Assembly: GCA_025677835.1 (NCBI GenBank)
Contig: JAIXMR010000106.1
Span: 32,357 to 96,356, forward strand
Length of the DNA: 64,000 nt
Reading direction: 5' to 3'
Source: Sporodiniella umbellata
Taxonomy: Eukaryota; Mucoromycota; Mucoromycetes; Mucorales; Rhizopodaceae
Under the pieces are notes generated by a model, which made no database searches, was not told where the DNA came from, and worked only from the letters and a program-made list of their open reading frames with translations. Made by a program: the position numbers and the translations under genes. Below are positions 44,627-56,700 of this stretch, in pieces. Position 1 is the stretch's first letter. Every line of letters starts with the position of its first letter.

Positions 44627-45864
44627 TTAAAAATCCTCATAATCTTCATCCCTCAAGATATCTACTCTTTCGTCGTCACTAAAGGTGTCATCTTCTTTCG
44701 ATTGTCGTGTTTTTGTTTCTTTTTCATCGCCAAAAAACTCATCTAGTTCATCTCCGTTACCATCTCCTAGATGCAGTTGTTCCAAAGACGTTTGAATAGT
44801 GCAATTGGGAGGATCTAAAATGCATAGATTAAAGATAGTGTTACGCAAAACAAAGGCGTCTTTCTTACTGGAATACAAAGATGATATCTCTGTGTTTCTT
44901 TTACGTTTATACTCTTCTAGTTCTGCATTAAATGATGCTTCATAGAGCTCCAGCCGCTTCTTCTGCTGTACTTCTTTGACCTCTTCGTATTTTGATTTCA
45001 GGTTTGCTTCCTTTTCTTTTAGGTGTTGCCTTTTTTTTTTTTTAGTACAAATTGAATCCTCACCTTGTTCTACATATTCTCTTTATAGAGTATACTCACC
45101 TTCTTAAAGCAACCTGGTTCATTAGTACTTCTTCTTCTTTTTGCTTCCAAGCTTCAAACTGTCTTTGTTCTTGTGTTGCATTTACTTGATCAATGTGTTG
45201 CTCCAAAGCTTTCAATTTACAAAGAAGTTGATCTAGTCGCATCTAATTTTAATCAAACACTTTGTCCATCATAAAATATATTTTCTCTTTCCCTCTCCCT
45301 CTCTTACTTGTATTCTCTTGTATATTGGTAATGTCGTATCGTATATGGTTCACTCTCTCTTCTGATTCTTTCCACTGTTCGCAAGCTTCAATATGAAGCT
45401 CTCCCGTAGTCTGTAGTTTCTCTAGTAAGCTATCTAATGATTTTTGCTTTTGTTGGTTTTCTAAGTTGGTTGTATGTATTGTCTCGAGATCCTTTTGGAT
45501 CTTTTGTATCACTTGACCAGTTGCTTCAAGTTCCATAAGTGATGTTTTTGTGGGTTGCTCTACAGAAACGGATCGAGTTCTGTAGCAAAACAAAAAGGCA
45601 GAATCTGGTTACGTTTTTTTTTTGTCGCTTGATGTTAGTTTCTTTTTTTCTTTTTACTCTGAAACAGGCTGATTTTGGAAGAATGCATTGAGTTGCGTGA
45701 ACTCATTTCTAATGGCATCTAATCTATTTAAACTAGCTTCGGGAATACTATCAATCGTACTAAGCACAGATCCTATAGCAAAAAAAAGTATACCTAATCG
45801 AATTGGTTATTGAGCTAATGTTGAGTGAAGCATTGGGAAAAATGCTTTTAAACTGTTGAAACAT
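44627..45864 (-). CDS. Dysbindin-like coiled-coil protein (candidate BLOC-1 subunit)
   Basis: Exons read 45658-45772, 45308-45579, 45100-45232, 44869-45029 and 44627-44814, plus a first exon from the ATG at 45864 (MFQQFKSIFPNASLNI). Joins between the listed exons keep frame. The centre is a long coiled coil (LEKLQTTGELHIEACEQWK, LCKLKALEQHIDQVNATQEQ, LKEKEANLKSKYEEVKEV), and the tail is acidic (DELDEFFGD, DERVDILRDEDYEDF). Helical order and the YEEV...FNAELEEY segment resemble dysbindin, a BLOC-1 component in endosomal sorting; that is a tentative call. The first junction is unresolved: the obvious donor and acceptor would leave an intron of only 21-34 bp. The last intron (44815-44868) is 54 bp and open in frame. 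Confidence 0.6.
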
Positions 45865-48800
45865 TCTATTGTTTAAAGGGGAAAAAAAGAGCTCTTCTAT
45901 TGTTTTTTTTTTTTTTTTTTTTTTTTTTGTGAAAGGGCGGTAATTGAGAAATTGAGTGTTCTGTATGCAACCTCTCAGGAATTAACAGCCGACGAAACTA
46001 GGCCGCTAATATTCTTTTAATAGAACTATATTTAAAGTTCCCAGAGTATATACAACCAAAGCTTTTGAGTAACTTTTAAAGAGCTATTCTGGTTTTGGTT
46101 AGGTTTGTTTGTTGAAGGTTTTTATTACAAAGATACGAAAAACGTTTTGTACAAAAAAAAACTTCATTTTCCTCAAATCCGAAAGACACGAATAGGCAGT
46201 AGCCCCTAATCCACTCTCAACTATTCTAGGCAATTCTTTTGTAAGCGCTATCGCTGCTAGTAAGGAACTTTTTGTTGATATGCCAAAGCATATTTTTAGT
46301 CGGTAGAAACTGGCGTTTTTATATGTAAATACACCTATGAGTTTTTCTTTCTTTTTTTTTCTTTTTGTTTCCATACATATTCTTTCTAACACTTCTTAAC
46401 GTCTACCTCGAAAAAAAAAAGTAATAAAGTTGCAACCTAAAGTACTATATAAGCAAGAAACGCATTCTTGTCTTTCAATAAGAGTTATAAGTCTTCAAAA
46501 GAATTCAACGGTGCCGATCTTACAGTAGACAAGGAACCGGTTGTCAGATATGTGCAGTTTTTTTCGTCCGTGTATAGCTACTGCATACAACAATTTCTAC
46601 GTGGAAAACTTTTAGGTTTATGTTTGAAATTTTTTTGTATTCAAGTTAAAATAAAAACACTCGGCAAGTATTGATAAATACTAGTTTGTAGCTAGTCTAC
46701 ATTAGTTTTTGTAAAATGCTAACTCATGCTTTCTCTTTTTGAGAATTTAAGAACGACGCTTGAAAAATAAATTCATATGAGCATGTCTTTGGCGAAACGC
46801 TGAAGAGTGCCACGAGGGTAGGCATTCCGCAAGACTTTGTTACTCAGGAGGATCTTTGATAGTACGCCGAATATATACTTTTTTAAACAATATCGCTCAA
46901 ACAGTTAGGAGTAGACTTTCAAGGCTCCCGCTTTCAAGAAAAATTGTAACTAAAAATCTGTTCAGCTCCCCACCGATAGCGAGTTACCCAATTCAATTTT
47001 GCGAGCAAATTAACCAATGTATACAAGAAAATTTACAGATCAGAGAACGTCGTTTGGTACAGCTTCCAGATTAGCTCCAATAGTAACCTGTAGAATGACC
47101 AGTATAGCAGCGGTAACCTCACATTTCACAAATGAAATTTTCTCAGGAAGCGTTATCTTTGATATCTTTTACTGAGTATTTTTGAGCATTTGCATTTTGT
47201 AAGCACATTTGAGTATTGATTGTGAGACGATCTTATTTAGCAAAATGTTACAAACAACTGCAAAAGATACCAAAGAGACTACCTTTTGAAAAAAAAAAAA
47301 AAATAACCGTCCTTTAGTGTTGCAATAACTGTAAATGGAAACGAATTGATACAACCACCAAAATAAAAATTGGGTCACAAAACTCTCAACACGACATGTT
47401 CTTACCAGAGATACGACTTGAAGGCCCTAAATACATGAGAACCCACAAATGATATCTACTGTCTTCCCAAGGCGTTCTCTAAAATTGTATTACTAGGCAC
47501 TCATTATAACGCTTGGTCGAGCTACTGGTAATATATCAATAAAAAGGCGCCCTAAAGCACAAATGTTTGTCAAAAAAAAAAAAAAAGAACCCCCCTGATA
47601 TAAGTTACAACGATACTTGGGAAGAAAAATTAAAGAACTGATGCCCAAAAAAATGAAATAAAAGCTTGAACTACTGGTTTAAAGGCTATATGTTAACGAA
47701 TCTTACATAGTAATGATCTAAACCTGCCTTTCCGCGATTTATGTTGATATGTGAATAGTTTGATGTTGTAAAAAGTATATTTAAATGATAGAAAACCAGC
47801 TAATATTGTTATAAGCAAGTTTCGGTAAATTATAAATGTTTACCAACCAAAATGCGTTTATTGTTTTTTACTGTTACTATCAGGGATATGTATATAATGA
47901 GAAAAAGAAGAAAAGGTTTTGGTGTTTGACAGCTGATAGAGTTTATAGGAATGTAGGTTGTCTGTATGAGGGTACCTTTAATGAATCATAGCTGACGATT
48001 ACTCAAAAACTATATCTGTCACACTTTAAGGACTATAAGCTCTATTTTCAATAAAGAATCCCTTTACCCAAAAAAAAAACCTAGTTTCATCGACTGTAAT
48101 ACCAAAAGTGTTTATAAAGGCTTTAATGAAAAAACTACAACTTCTCTGGGCGTTGTATAATACTAAAACCAGTGTAAAATATAGGTTTGTTTAGTAATAA
48201 CTGTATCCGATAATGCGGCAGTTTTTTTTTTGGCTTGGTTCGATTTCTCTAATTATAAGATAGTGCATCTCAATTTTTTTTTTTGATAAATCAAGATTTT
48301 GTTAGCTGTGGCCATTGATAAATTTCGGAAAAACGTTGCGTTACTTTGACAGTAAAACCTCCGTTGTCACATATTTGAGACACAGATTCATGGCAAAACG
48401 TTTAATTTGAAAAGGTATTTGCTCCCTTTGTTTTTAGTGTGTTCTCTTTCATTGTGTTTTTTTATGTTCGTTATCGAAAACTTCGCAGTTTTTTATGAAG
48501 CCTGATGACATGGATTTTGCCAGCCTCTATTGTGCACAAATAAATAGTTGAAATTCTTTTCGAAAAATAAATAGACAAGGTAGCTCTCGTAAATGAACAC
48601 TACAATAAAGAAAAGGTTTTTTTTTATTTTGTTTTCAGATTGATTTTTTTGAAGACATCCGTTAGGTTCGTAAATGGTTTTGGTACTGACAGCATTCACT
48701 TCAAAATCTCTTCATTATCAATGAAAACCAAACAATTCAAATCCCTCAATTACTTAAAAGTGATGTGGTTGACTACTGGCATATTTTATATCTTTCCAAC

Positions 48801-49402
48801 ATATAAAGCAACCGTTATAGTGCTAGTCCTTTAAAAACTGCTCAAGAGAGGTATTCTTTTACAGCTGTTCTTTAAAACCAACTTTATGGGTGTATAGGTT
48901 TTATTTTATTTTACATATCTTATAACACTGGATTTCGCTACTACTTTTAGATGTTTTTTCTTATATGACAGATACCGTAATTTCAATTCAACAAACTTTA
49001 GCCTATCTGCTGTTACGCAGTTTTAAAATTTTATTATAGAAGAAGCGGATGCAATAGGAAAAATAATTAGGATGCGGAAGCAATCAACAGTTACAAATAC
49101 AAATCAGCCTGTGTCGATATATATTAAAAAAAACAGCAATAACTTGAGTGTTTCTAAAATAGAATTGAAGCTTTTTTTCTCAGTTTTTTTTTTTTGGATT
49201 GAAATATCCAAAAAAAAGTTGCTTTCTCCCGCTTTCCAACGTCAGCAAATTTCCTTCTCCTCTTCCCAATGATCAACTGAAGAGTGTGATACGTTTCTCA
49301 TTAAGATGAATTAGAAACGCGCCCATAAATTTAACTGACTTTTCTTTTTCGGAGAAGTCAGAAAATTATCCTTTTTCTTTTTTCTTTTTTTCAAAAGCAA
49401 CG
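45865..49402. other. Gene-poor AT-rich stretch
   Basis: Short uninterrupted pieces near 46468-46674 and 46856-47074 might be decayed exons but have no recognised motif. T run at 45902-45928. Otherwise nothing supported. Confidence 0.55.
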
Positions 49403-50122
49403 ATGAAATTTAGATTAGATCCTTTTCCACGATTAACGCAAGTTCTTTACAATTCCTTTTTGAACGCTCGGTTTCTTATATTTGCTACGGTTGTAGCCAA
49501 GATAACCTTAGACCGCCTTTACCGTTATGCACTGGTATATAAACAAGTACTTTAACGATGTTCTTATTTCTTAATGTATGTATATATACAGATTATCAAC
49601 CCTTTGGGTATTGATGAACATGGAGACCCTATGCTAGATATTCTTGAATATCAACAGCCTAGTACTGCTAACGATGTTTTTTATGCTTTCAATAGCTATG
49701 GACCCAAAGGCCGACAAGCCTACTTGACTTATCTTTTCTACGACGTCATTTTTGTACTCGCACGTACTGTACCTTTTACTGTTATCTGTAGCTATGCATA
49801 CAAACAAGCACCTGAAGCCTATCGACCTGGTGTTTGGGTACCTCTGTTGAACATGACAATTGATCTTATGGAGAGTGGCGTTCTATTTCTTCTTTTGCAA
49901 CTGTTTCCTCAGCGTATAGCTTTATTGGAATGGCTTGCTGTCTATCTTATTCAAGCCAAATGGTTAACCTTTAAAATCACTTTGATTATCATGTTTGTAT
50001 CTCTCTTTGTTGGTATCTATTTTGCTTTCCATAGTCTTTTAGCAGATAGTATCGTATTACCAAAAGATCGTAAGCAAGGTGCCAATGCTCAAAAAGCAGC
50101 TATCGGGAAAAAAACAAACTAG
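49403..50122 (+). CDS. Multi-pass membrane protein of unknown function
   Basis: Exons 49403-49534 and 49592-50122 (intron 57 bp ending TATATACAG) give 220 residues. N-terminus MKFRLDPFPRLTQVLYNSF, then hydrophobic segments FLIFATVVAKITL, YLFYDVIFVLARTVPFTVI, MTIDLMESGVLFLLLQLF and ITLIIMFVSLFVGIYFAFHSLL, so about four helices. It ends in a Lys/Gln-rich cytosolic-type tail. The conserved-looking soluble loop IDEHGDPMLDILEYQQPSTA lies between helices 1 and 2. I do not recognise the family; an ER or endomembrane location is plausible. Confidence 0.8.
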
Positions 50123-50466
50123 AGGGATAGCAGAAAACAAAATGTACAAAAATCATCGAAAACGAAAATAGCCATCTCCTGCGACTCAGCATGATTACAT
50201 ATTAAAAGACAATAATAAGGCAGATTGCTTGGCTTCTTTTTTTTTTTCTTTGTGCTTGTGTTAGCTCAAAAGATAATTCTATTTGAGGCAGATAACTAGA
50301 AGAGCTAGTATATGATGTTAAAGATAATTTATTTCATATTGTTTGACTTTACAATTTGTGTATTTTTTTAAGCAAATGGGGGAAACTCTCTAGAAATACA
50401 GATATTTGTTGAAACATGTACTTAATAAAACCAGCATTTATACATGTCTATTTTCTTTTCTTTTTT
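50123..50466. other. Short convergent spacer
   Basis: Between the stops of the membrane-protein gene and Cdc10; no gene seen. Confidence 0.5.
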
Positions 50467-51827
50467 TTACTTTGCTGGAACTGGGCCATTGTTACTTAAG
50501 GGTGACATAGGTCCACTGTTACCATCATTGCTTTCTACTGGAGAGCCAGGAGATATATTGTTAGCGGCAGCAGAATCTTTAATAGCCATAAGCTGGTTAG
50601 CTCTAAAAGTTTCATAGTGATGCAGAGAGGTCGTTTCGATCAAATCTTGCAAGTGAGTTTTGGTCAAAAAGTTACGAAGATGAGTAAATTCACAATGACT
50701 TTCGTCTTCTACCAAGACAGTTCCCCATCTTGTTTTGCGGCCTAATACTGCTTGTCCGTTGACAACGACTTGCTTTTCAGAGCCTACTACAGCAAAAGGC
50801 AACAGCTCCTATACAGCAATTAGTCAAACATGTTTGTGAATAGCAAACTGTACTTGAACGCTGCCGTTTAGTAGCTTTTCCTCTTCATCATAGTATTCAT
50901 CATCATTGTAAGGATAAATAGAGATTCCATGGAACTTTAGCTCCTCATTTATCTAGTTGTATATGTAAATGAGAACAGGCGTAGTGTATGTGTGTATTCT
51001 ATAAAAGTTTACACGTTTTTTGAAAGTATTGCGTTCTTCAATTGTCATTGAGTCTGCTTTGGCAATGACAGGTACAACGTTCACAATTTCTACCAATCTC
51101 TTGAGAACAATCACATCAATAGCCTTCAAACTATATATATAAAAAACGATATGAATAAGAAGTGTGTCTGTGTCTCTTTCTTCTGGAGTTTTACGAATGA
51201 CCGGAAGGAGAGATAAAGTAAAGACAGCAATGAACTCGGCTATCTTGAATTATTTTTTCCCGCTGAGCAGTTAACTCTTTTCTTAAATAACCAGAGTGTT
51301 GATCTTTGATGTATTTCACAATAGACTCCCAGCAGTCTTCGTTATTGACTTGATCGCCGTAACCAGGTGTGTCCACGATGTTCAATCTCAGTCTGACACC
51401 ATTTTCCTCAATCACTATTTATCAAGAATATAAACACGGCTAACTCAAGAAAAAAAAAAGGTTACCATGAGATACAGATTCAATACTGGTAGTTTGTCGG
51501 CTGGCACCTTCTGTTTCGTGCCTTCCTTTACTGTCAATAAGATGAGAGGCAAACAACGTGTTGACTAAAGTCGATTTTCCGAGCCCGGTTTGTCCTTTTT
51601 TTTTTGGTGTAAGAGCTAGAAATTTTTTGTTTGTTTTAAAGAAGCTTACCAACAACCATGATGTTAAACTGAAATCCCCTTTTGAGAGATTTTCTTTCGA
51701 GTTGTTGAGTGATGGTATCAAAGCCTACATAGCTATTCAAAGGAGTAAACTTTGTAAGGAGTGAGAAAAAAAAAAGAATAGCAGTAATAAAACTTTGTTT
51801 AATTACCTCTTGTACAGTTGTAGCCAT
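50467..51827 (-). CDS. CDC10: Septin Cdc10
   Basis: GTP-binding filament protein of the septin ring. Seven exons, 51807-51827, 51650-51749, 51466-51594, 51195-51414, 51013-51130, 50854-50952 and 50467-50808, give 342 residues. Exon 1 holds only MATTVQE. G1 is GQTGLGKS at about 41-48, G3 DTPGYG, G4 AKAD, and the septin element near the end is [52 protein letters not shown] is characteristic of Cdc10. It lacks the C-terminal coiled coil of Cdc3/11/12, as expected for this subgroup, ending in a short Asn/Ser/Pro tail. Exon 2 acceptor (ACAAAG before TTTACTCC) is the weakest boundary. Confidence 0.93.
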
Positions 51828-52928
51828 GGTAGATGAGTTTTTTTTTTTCTAAAAAATGAAAAAAGAAAAGATAGACATTTTTGCCTGGAAGAAGATATTA
51901 GCTCTCCGATGTGCCATCTGTTCCTAAAAAAGAAAAATCGTTATTTTAGTCTGCTTCTCAATGCTATAAAAAAACGATTCCAAAGCCTTTTACCAGACAA
52001 AATGTTCGATATAAAGTCATATGTCAACAAAGATAGCTTAGAAAAGTAAGAATAGCCTACATTTGTCTTAAAAACAAAGTAAAATACTTTTGTTTTCTGA
52101 GTTTGAATACACCTAATGAATCGGGGTTTTATTTACTTATTCACTTTGAGCTTGGGCCTTTTTGTGGATCTGTCAAAAATGTACTCATTGCCCTTTTAAT
52201 TTAATTTTCATTAGTAAGACTGACGGTTGATGCAAACTCAAATTAAAAAGAAGAAAAATAATTCAAACCTGTTTTTCAATATGGTTGTCTGAAAAATATT
52301 GGAAATACTCTGTCTCGCATTTTTCTCTCTTATTCTGCAAAGTGGCATTTGACGTTCACTCATATCTATAACAGCCTTCTTTCAGTTTTTATGGTTCAAT
52401 GTCTATACTATTCTTCTGCATTTTATTCTCTCATAAAAACAGCCAAAAAACAGAAAATATTTTCGTTTATTTTAAAAGCGAGCCTATTTGTATCTTGTCG
52501 CTATGGCTTTTTCTTTTACTGTAACTCTATGAATCATACTAAGTACAGCCCAATACTTGACAAAAAAAAAAAAAGAGACCCCATAAAAGCCTATAAAAAA
52601 GTGCTTATTGCCTTCCTCAACAAGGCACTCAAGGTGGCGTATGTGTAGTTGAATAAATGTGCTCATGTAAGGGTCATAGTAGTAATCTTTTGACGGTCAT
52701 TCTTGATCAGTAATATGGCAGGTATTAAATTGCATCCCTAAGGCATAATTTAAGTGAAAAGAAAAATTACTACAACGACAGATACATTTGATGTTCTGAC
52801 TCAATAAAAACATAGATCTAGGTATAAATATACTTTGCTCTTTGGATTCTTTTTTTTTTTAAAAAAAAAATCCCTTGAAAATTCAAATTTTCTTTTTTTA
52901 TTTTCTTTTCTTTTTATCAATTTATTGC
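51828..52928. other. Divergent promoter region
   Basis: Between Cdc10 and the TBC gene. T/A runs near 51839-51850 and 52850-52870. The 52349-52648 frame has no motif and looks spurious. Confidence 0.5.
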
Positions 52929-54635
52929 ATGTTGGAATCAAAATATACAATGAGTCCCATGCCTGTATGGGTGGAATTGGCAAATGCCCAAGAACAAGTG
53001 AATTGTGAAAAACATTTGTCGCCCTCAACTGTGAATTCAAGCGATACCGATTTCACAACTTCTTCTATTGCCATGTCAGTCATATCTAACAAAAGAGAAA
53101 TCCTTCAACAATACGAGCAAAGGCCAGAGAAAGTACCTGACATAGCAACAGAAATGGAAAAGTGGTTTGCTATGACAGACAGGTTAGATAGAGAGATACA
53201 GGACGATCGCTTATTGAGCTTTTTTTTTTATTTTTGACAAAAAGATATGGGTTTTTAGAAAAAGACAGTCGATTTTATGATTCTTTGTAAAAAAAAAAAA
53301 AAAAGAAAAGCCTGCCCAAACGAGCTCAACTAGTTTTATTAGGTGGGCTAAAGAAAAAGAGGTGAAAAGGGCTGAAAAATGGGCAGATATGTCTAAAACA
53401 GTATTGATCCACGGGGAAACAGCACATATATTCTACTCCAATAAACTATCAAGAAGAGTCTATAAAGGCATTCCAGATTGTTGGAGAAGGGACGTCTGGT
53501 ATTATTTAATCACAGATCATTTCAGAGCTGCCAAAGAAGATCTCGAACATAAAAAATCTTACCAGGTTAGGTATAGTTTTTATTTTTTTATTTCTTCTTT
53601 TTCATTTTTTTATTTGTTTGGATCTTATCATTTAGCATACTGAGACTTTATATAGGAGTTGCTTCAAGAAGAATCGCCTCATGAACGACAAATTGATTTA
53701 GATATACCCAGAACATTGCGTGATCACATCATGTTTAAGCAGAGATATGGATCGGGGTAAAGAAAAAGAGTGCAACATACTATATTTATACAGCGCAAAT
53801 AATATGTAAAAAACGCACCTACACAATGTAGACAAAGAGCGTTGTTTAGTGTGCTGAGAGCATTTGCTAATCACGATCAAGAGGTGGGCTACTGTCAGGG
53901 CATGACTAATATAGCGGCCACAATTTTAATGTATTGCGAGGAAGAGGCAAGTTGTTTGTGACAAAAGCGCGTTAAACAATGAAAATAACGTTTATTATTT
54001 ATAGCGAGCCTTTTTAATTTTGTTTCATATGTTTTTACGTGATAGCTTACATAATTTATATATACCTGGGTTTCCAGCCCTGATGGAAAGCTTCTTTATC
54101 CAAGAAAGCCTACTTAAGCAATACTTGCCAAAGTTATTTCGACATCTGGTCAGTAAACCCTATACACACACACATATATATATATATATACTTCTACAAA
54201 AGAAAAACATGTTTACTAAAATATTTCTTTTCTTTTTTAAGAACGATTTGGGGATTTATAGTGACATATATGCTACCCGTTGGTATATAACTCTATTCAC
54301 AGGCGGAGTAGTTCAATACCACACTCTTTTGCGTATATGGGATATTTATTTCCTATGCGGTTACGATATCTTCTTTTTTGTAGCTATATCACTATTGAGA
54401 GAATACGAGAGTAAAGTGCAGTGTGTATAGATACATGTAAAAGTATGTACGTGCTAACAGAGTAAACTTTTTAGATCGATTGCTCTCCTCTGATATTGAT
54501 GAATGTATGACTATCTTGGGTTCCGTAATGTCAGTTACGGACGACGATATATTTATAAAAAACGTCAAGAAGTTATATGAAAAAAAGGGTTATACAATAC
54601 GTTCACTTCGATTAGCTTATAAAGAAAAACATTAA
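52929..54635 (+). CDS. TBC-domain Rab GTPase-activating protein
   Basis: Eight exons, 52929-53182, 53245-53286, 53343-53565, 53656-53756, 53832-53946, 54005-54148, 54242-54410 and 54475-54635, give 402 residues. TBC motifs are complete: KGIPDCWRRDVWYYL, then IDLDIPRTLRDH with the IxxDxxR arginine finger (about residues 186-192), EVGYCQGMTNIAA with the YxQ glutamine finger, and FLILFHMFLRDSLHNLY. It should stimulate GTP hydrolysis on a Rab. Upstream, TDRYGFLEKDSRFYDSLWAKE is restored only by exon 2 (42 bp). The exon 5 donor is GC (GAG|GCAAGT); a GT donor would introduce a stop. The Rab partner cannot be told. Confidence 0.92.
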
Positions 54636-54744
54636 GTAGCGTACTGTGCCCGTTTTCAAACTTTACCTTTTATTCTAATTCGTCGCTTTCGATTTGTATA
54701 CAAAAGCGAGGTCTCTTTATAAGTCATATTCCAAAAACTAATAA

Positions 54745-54793
<49 letters not shown>

Positions 54794-55484
54794 GATGTTA
54801 GTAATTGTATGTACCATTTCAATATACGGTTAAAAAAAGCTAGCCGCTTTGTATGCTTGTTTGTTTTAAGGTCTCATTGTTTATGATATTTGTATATATC
54901 AGTACGATACATATAGTCATGCTTCACTTTTGCATTGATCCTATGAATATCTTTATCTTCCGGCTTTTCTATGAGAACTGGGTAAGTCGGATAAGACCAA
55001 TTAAACGTTACATTTTTCAGTATCAGTTGCAAGTTCCTCAACGACAAATACATCCTGATCGGGACATCCGTTCTTGTATACATTTCCATATATGTCTTTG
55101 AACGAAAACAAAATTTGTTTTAAATGTCAAAAACTGGAAAGACCCATCCAGAAGAAAAGCCCTACATAAATTTGTATCCAGTGCCAGGAACCGCACTGGC
55201 ATAACACAACGCGATTTCTAAAGATACGACTTTCTTTGAGCATGATGTTGATCACGCAACGATATCGTTTTTGATTGGTTAACGACGACAAATTTGGCTC
55301 TGTGTAACATTGATTGTTAGAAACACTATTTGGTAAGCCTTTTTGTTTGTTTTTTTGGTCGCTGTCTAGTGACTAAATAAAATTCGGGGCTTTGGCCCCA
55401 TAAAAAAAAATGGTTGTTTTCTTTCCAATTTTTTTTTACACGCTGCCATTTCAAGTTTAAATTCAATATTTTTAAAAAAAAAGC
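54636..55484. other. Intergenic region with a decayed CxxC-type frame
   Basis: Besides the microsatellite, plus-strand 55095-55276 reads MSLNENKICFKCQKLERP, a stop, then ICIQCQEPHWHNTTRF: two CxxC pairs about 18 residues apart, interrupted by TAA. Probably a relic; no intact gene. A GGGGC-TTTG-GCCCC hairpin sits at 55386-55399. Confidence 0.4.
54744..54793. repeat. (AC)n/(AT)n compound microsatellite
   Basis: About 12 AC units then about 13 AT units, 110 bp after the TBC stop. Confidence 0.85.
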
Positions 55485-56700
55485 ATGACTCAAGAGGAAG
55501 TGCCTAATCAGTTTCAAGATGATAAAAACGACGAAGAAAAATATGTCACAGCTCCTAGTTCTCCCTCAATTGAGCAGTTGGAGTTGGCTCTGGATTGGAC
55601 CGAGTTAAGCAAAGTTCTTTTAAAGGCCAGCAATTCACTTTCAGACGTATTTGATGTTTGTAAGCCTGTCCCTTCAGTAGGCCATGAAGGAAGTACCAGC
55701 AGTTCAACGCAACTTGGTTCGCCCGATGACTTGGAACTTAAAAAAAGAAAACCAAAAACCAAAAAGCCATATTACTTATTGCCAAGACAGCGTACAGGCG
55801 TTATTTATTCAACCTATATTGCTGATCATCTTGGGGTCAATGATATACGAGTCGACCCTAATCAAACTTATCCATCCTTCTCGAAAGAATGGCGCCACAT
55901 CAAACGCCACACGTTTTTTCGTCAAGCAAGCTCTTCAAAAGTAATAAGAAAGACAAGAAAAAAGTATTTGGTTTGTGATCGTTGCTCACGTTACTTTTAG
56001 CGTAATTCATCAATCTGTATTGAATGCCGAATGGAGATTAGGAAAAACACCAGCAGTCTTCAGGCCTTGTTATTCAATAGAAGGCATAGAGCTCCACTTT
56101 GCGATTTGTGCGAAAGGTAACGATTTTTAAAACAGTAGAGCTCCAACAAAACAAAAAAAAAAAAAAAAAATGCACACACACAACTCTTTTTTCTTACTGG
56201 CTTTTTTTCTCCTTTTTAGGTTATTTGAACGATTTGCATCTTTGGATCAAGAGATTGAAGTGATGCACTATCTTCTTTTTGGAGAAGTTGCACCTCACGA
56301 AAATGTCAACTTTAATCCTGAGAGTAAAGAGATCAGAAAGGCTTGTGAAAGACGCGCTACAATTCTTCAATCGCGCATACCTGATCGAAAGAATGATGTT
56401 GATACCTTAACTGGTGCTGAACTCACAACTCTAAGTTATCAAACTCAGATGCGATGCGCTATTACCTATGCTCCTACCTATTTACCATCGACAGGCGGGG
56501 CAAGATACTGGAAAATGTCTGTAGATCTTGTCTCACCTTTTCCGGAAGGCATACGTAAACGTTATCAATCAAAAAATCCGCTCTGTATTGATAACGTTCA
56601 GATTGTCTGTCAGCTCATTTTCATGATTAAAAGGGATTCGCCTAACGAAGAAATAGTAGAATGGTGGAAAGCGCTACGTAGTACTCAAATTGACAATTAA
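55485..56700 (+). CDS. Protein of unknown function with two CxxC pairs (putative zinc site)
   Basis: Exons 55485-55940, 56001-56116 and 56220-56700 give 350 residues. The first intron is 60 bp, a multiple of three, and ends in TTTTAG. That TAG would be an in-frame stop if the intron were retained. Spliced, the protein reads FFRQASSSKRNSSICIECRME and then PLCDLCERLFERF, giving CxxC...CxxC, a plausible single zinc site. The N-terminal third is acidic, followed by a basic stretch (KKRKPKTKKPYYLLPRQRTG) that could be a nuclear signal. No family is recognised. An alternative is stop-codon readthrough, discussed in the findings. Confidence 0.75.

Noticed and set aside
46468..47074. Two plus-strand frames (68 and 72 codons) as possible gene
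   Set aside because: No shared splice-compatible frame, no motif and spacer-like codon use; noted only as possible relics.
48230..48260. GGTTCGATTTC resembling a tRNA B box
   Set aside because: No matching A box, acceptor stem or anticodon arm could be folded around it.
55386..55399. GGGGC-TTTG-GCCCC hairpin resembling a bacterial terminator
   Set aside because: Eukaryotic nuclear context; no downstream U-run logic applies and the hairpin has only a 5-bp stem.
55971..56000. Stop-codon readthrough as the main model for the 55485 gene
   Set aside because: A 60-bp GT-AG intron in phase 0 explains the TAG and matches intron sizes in the window; kept only as an alternative.
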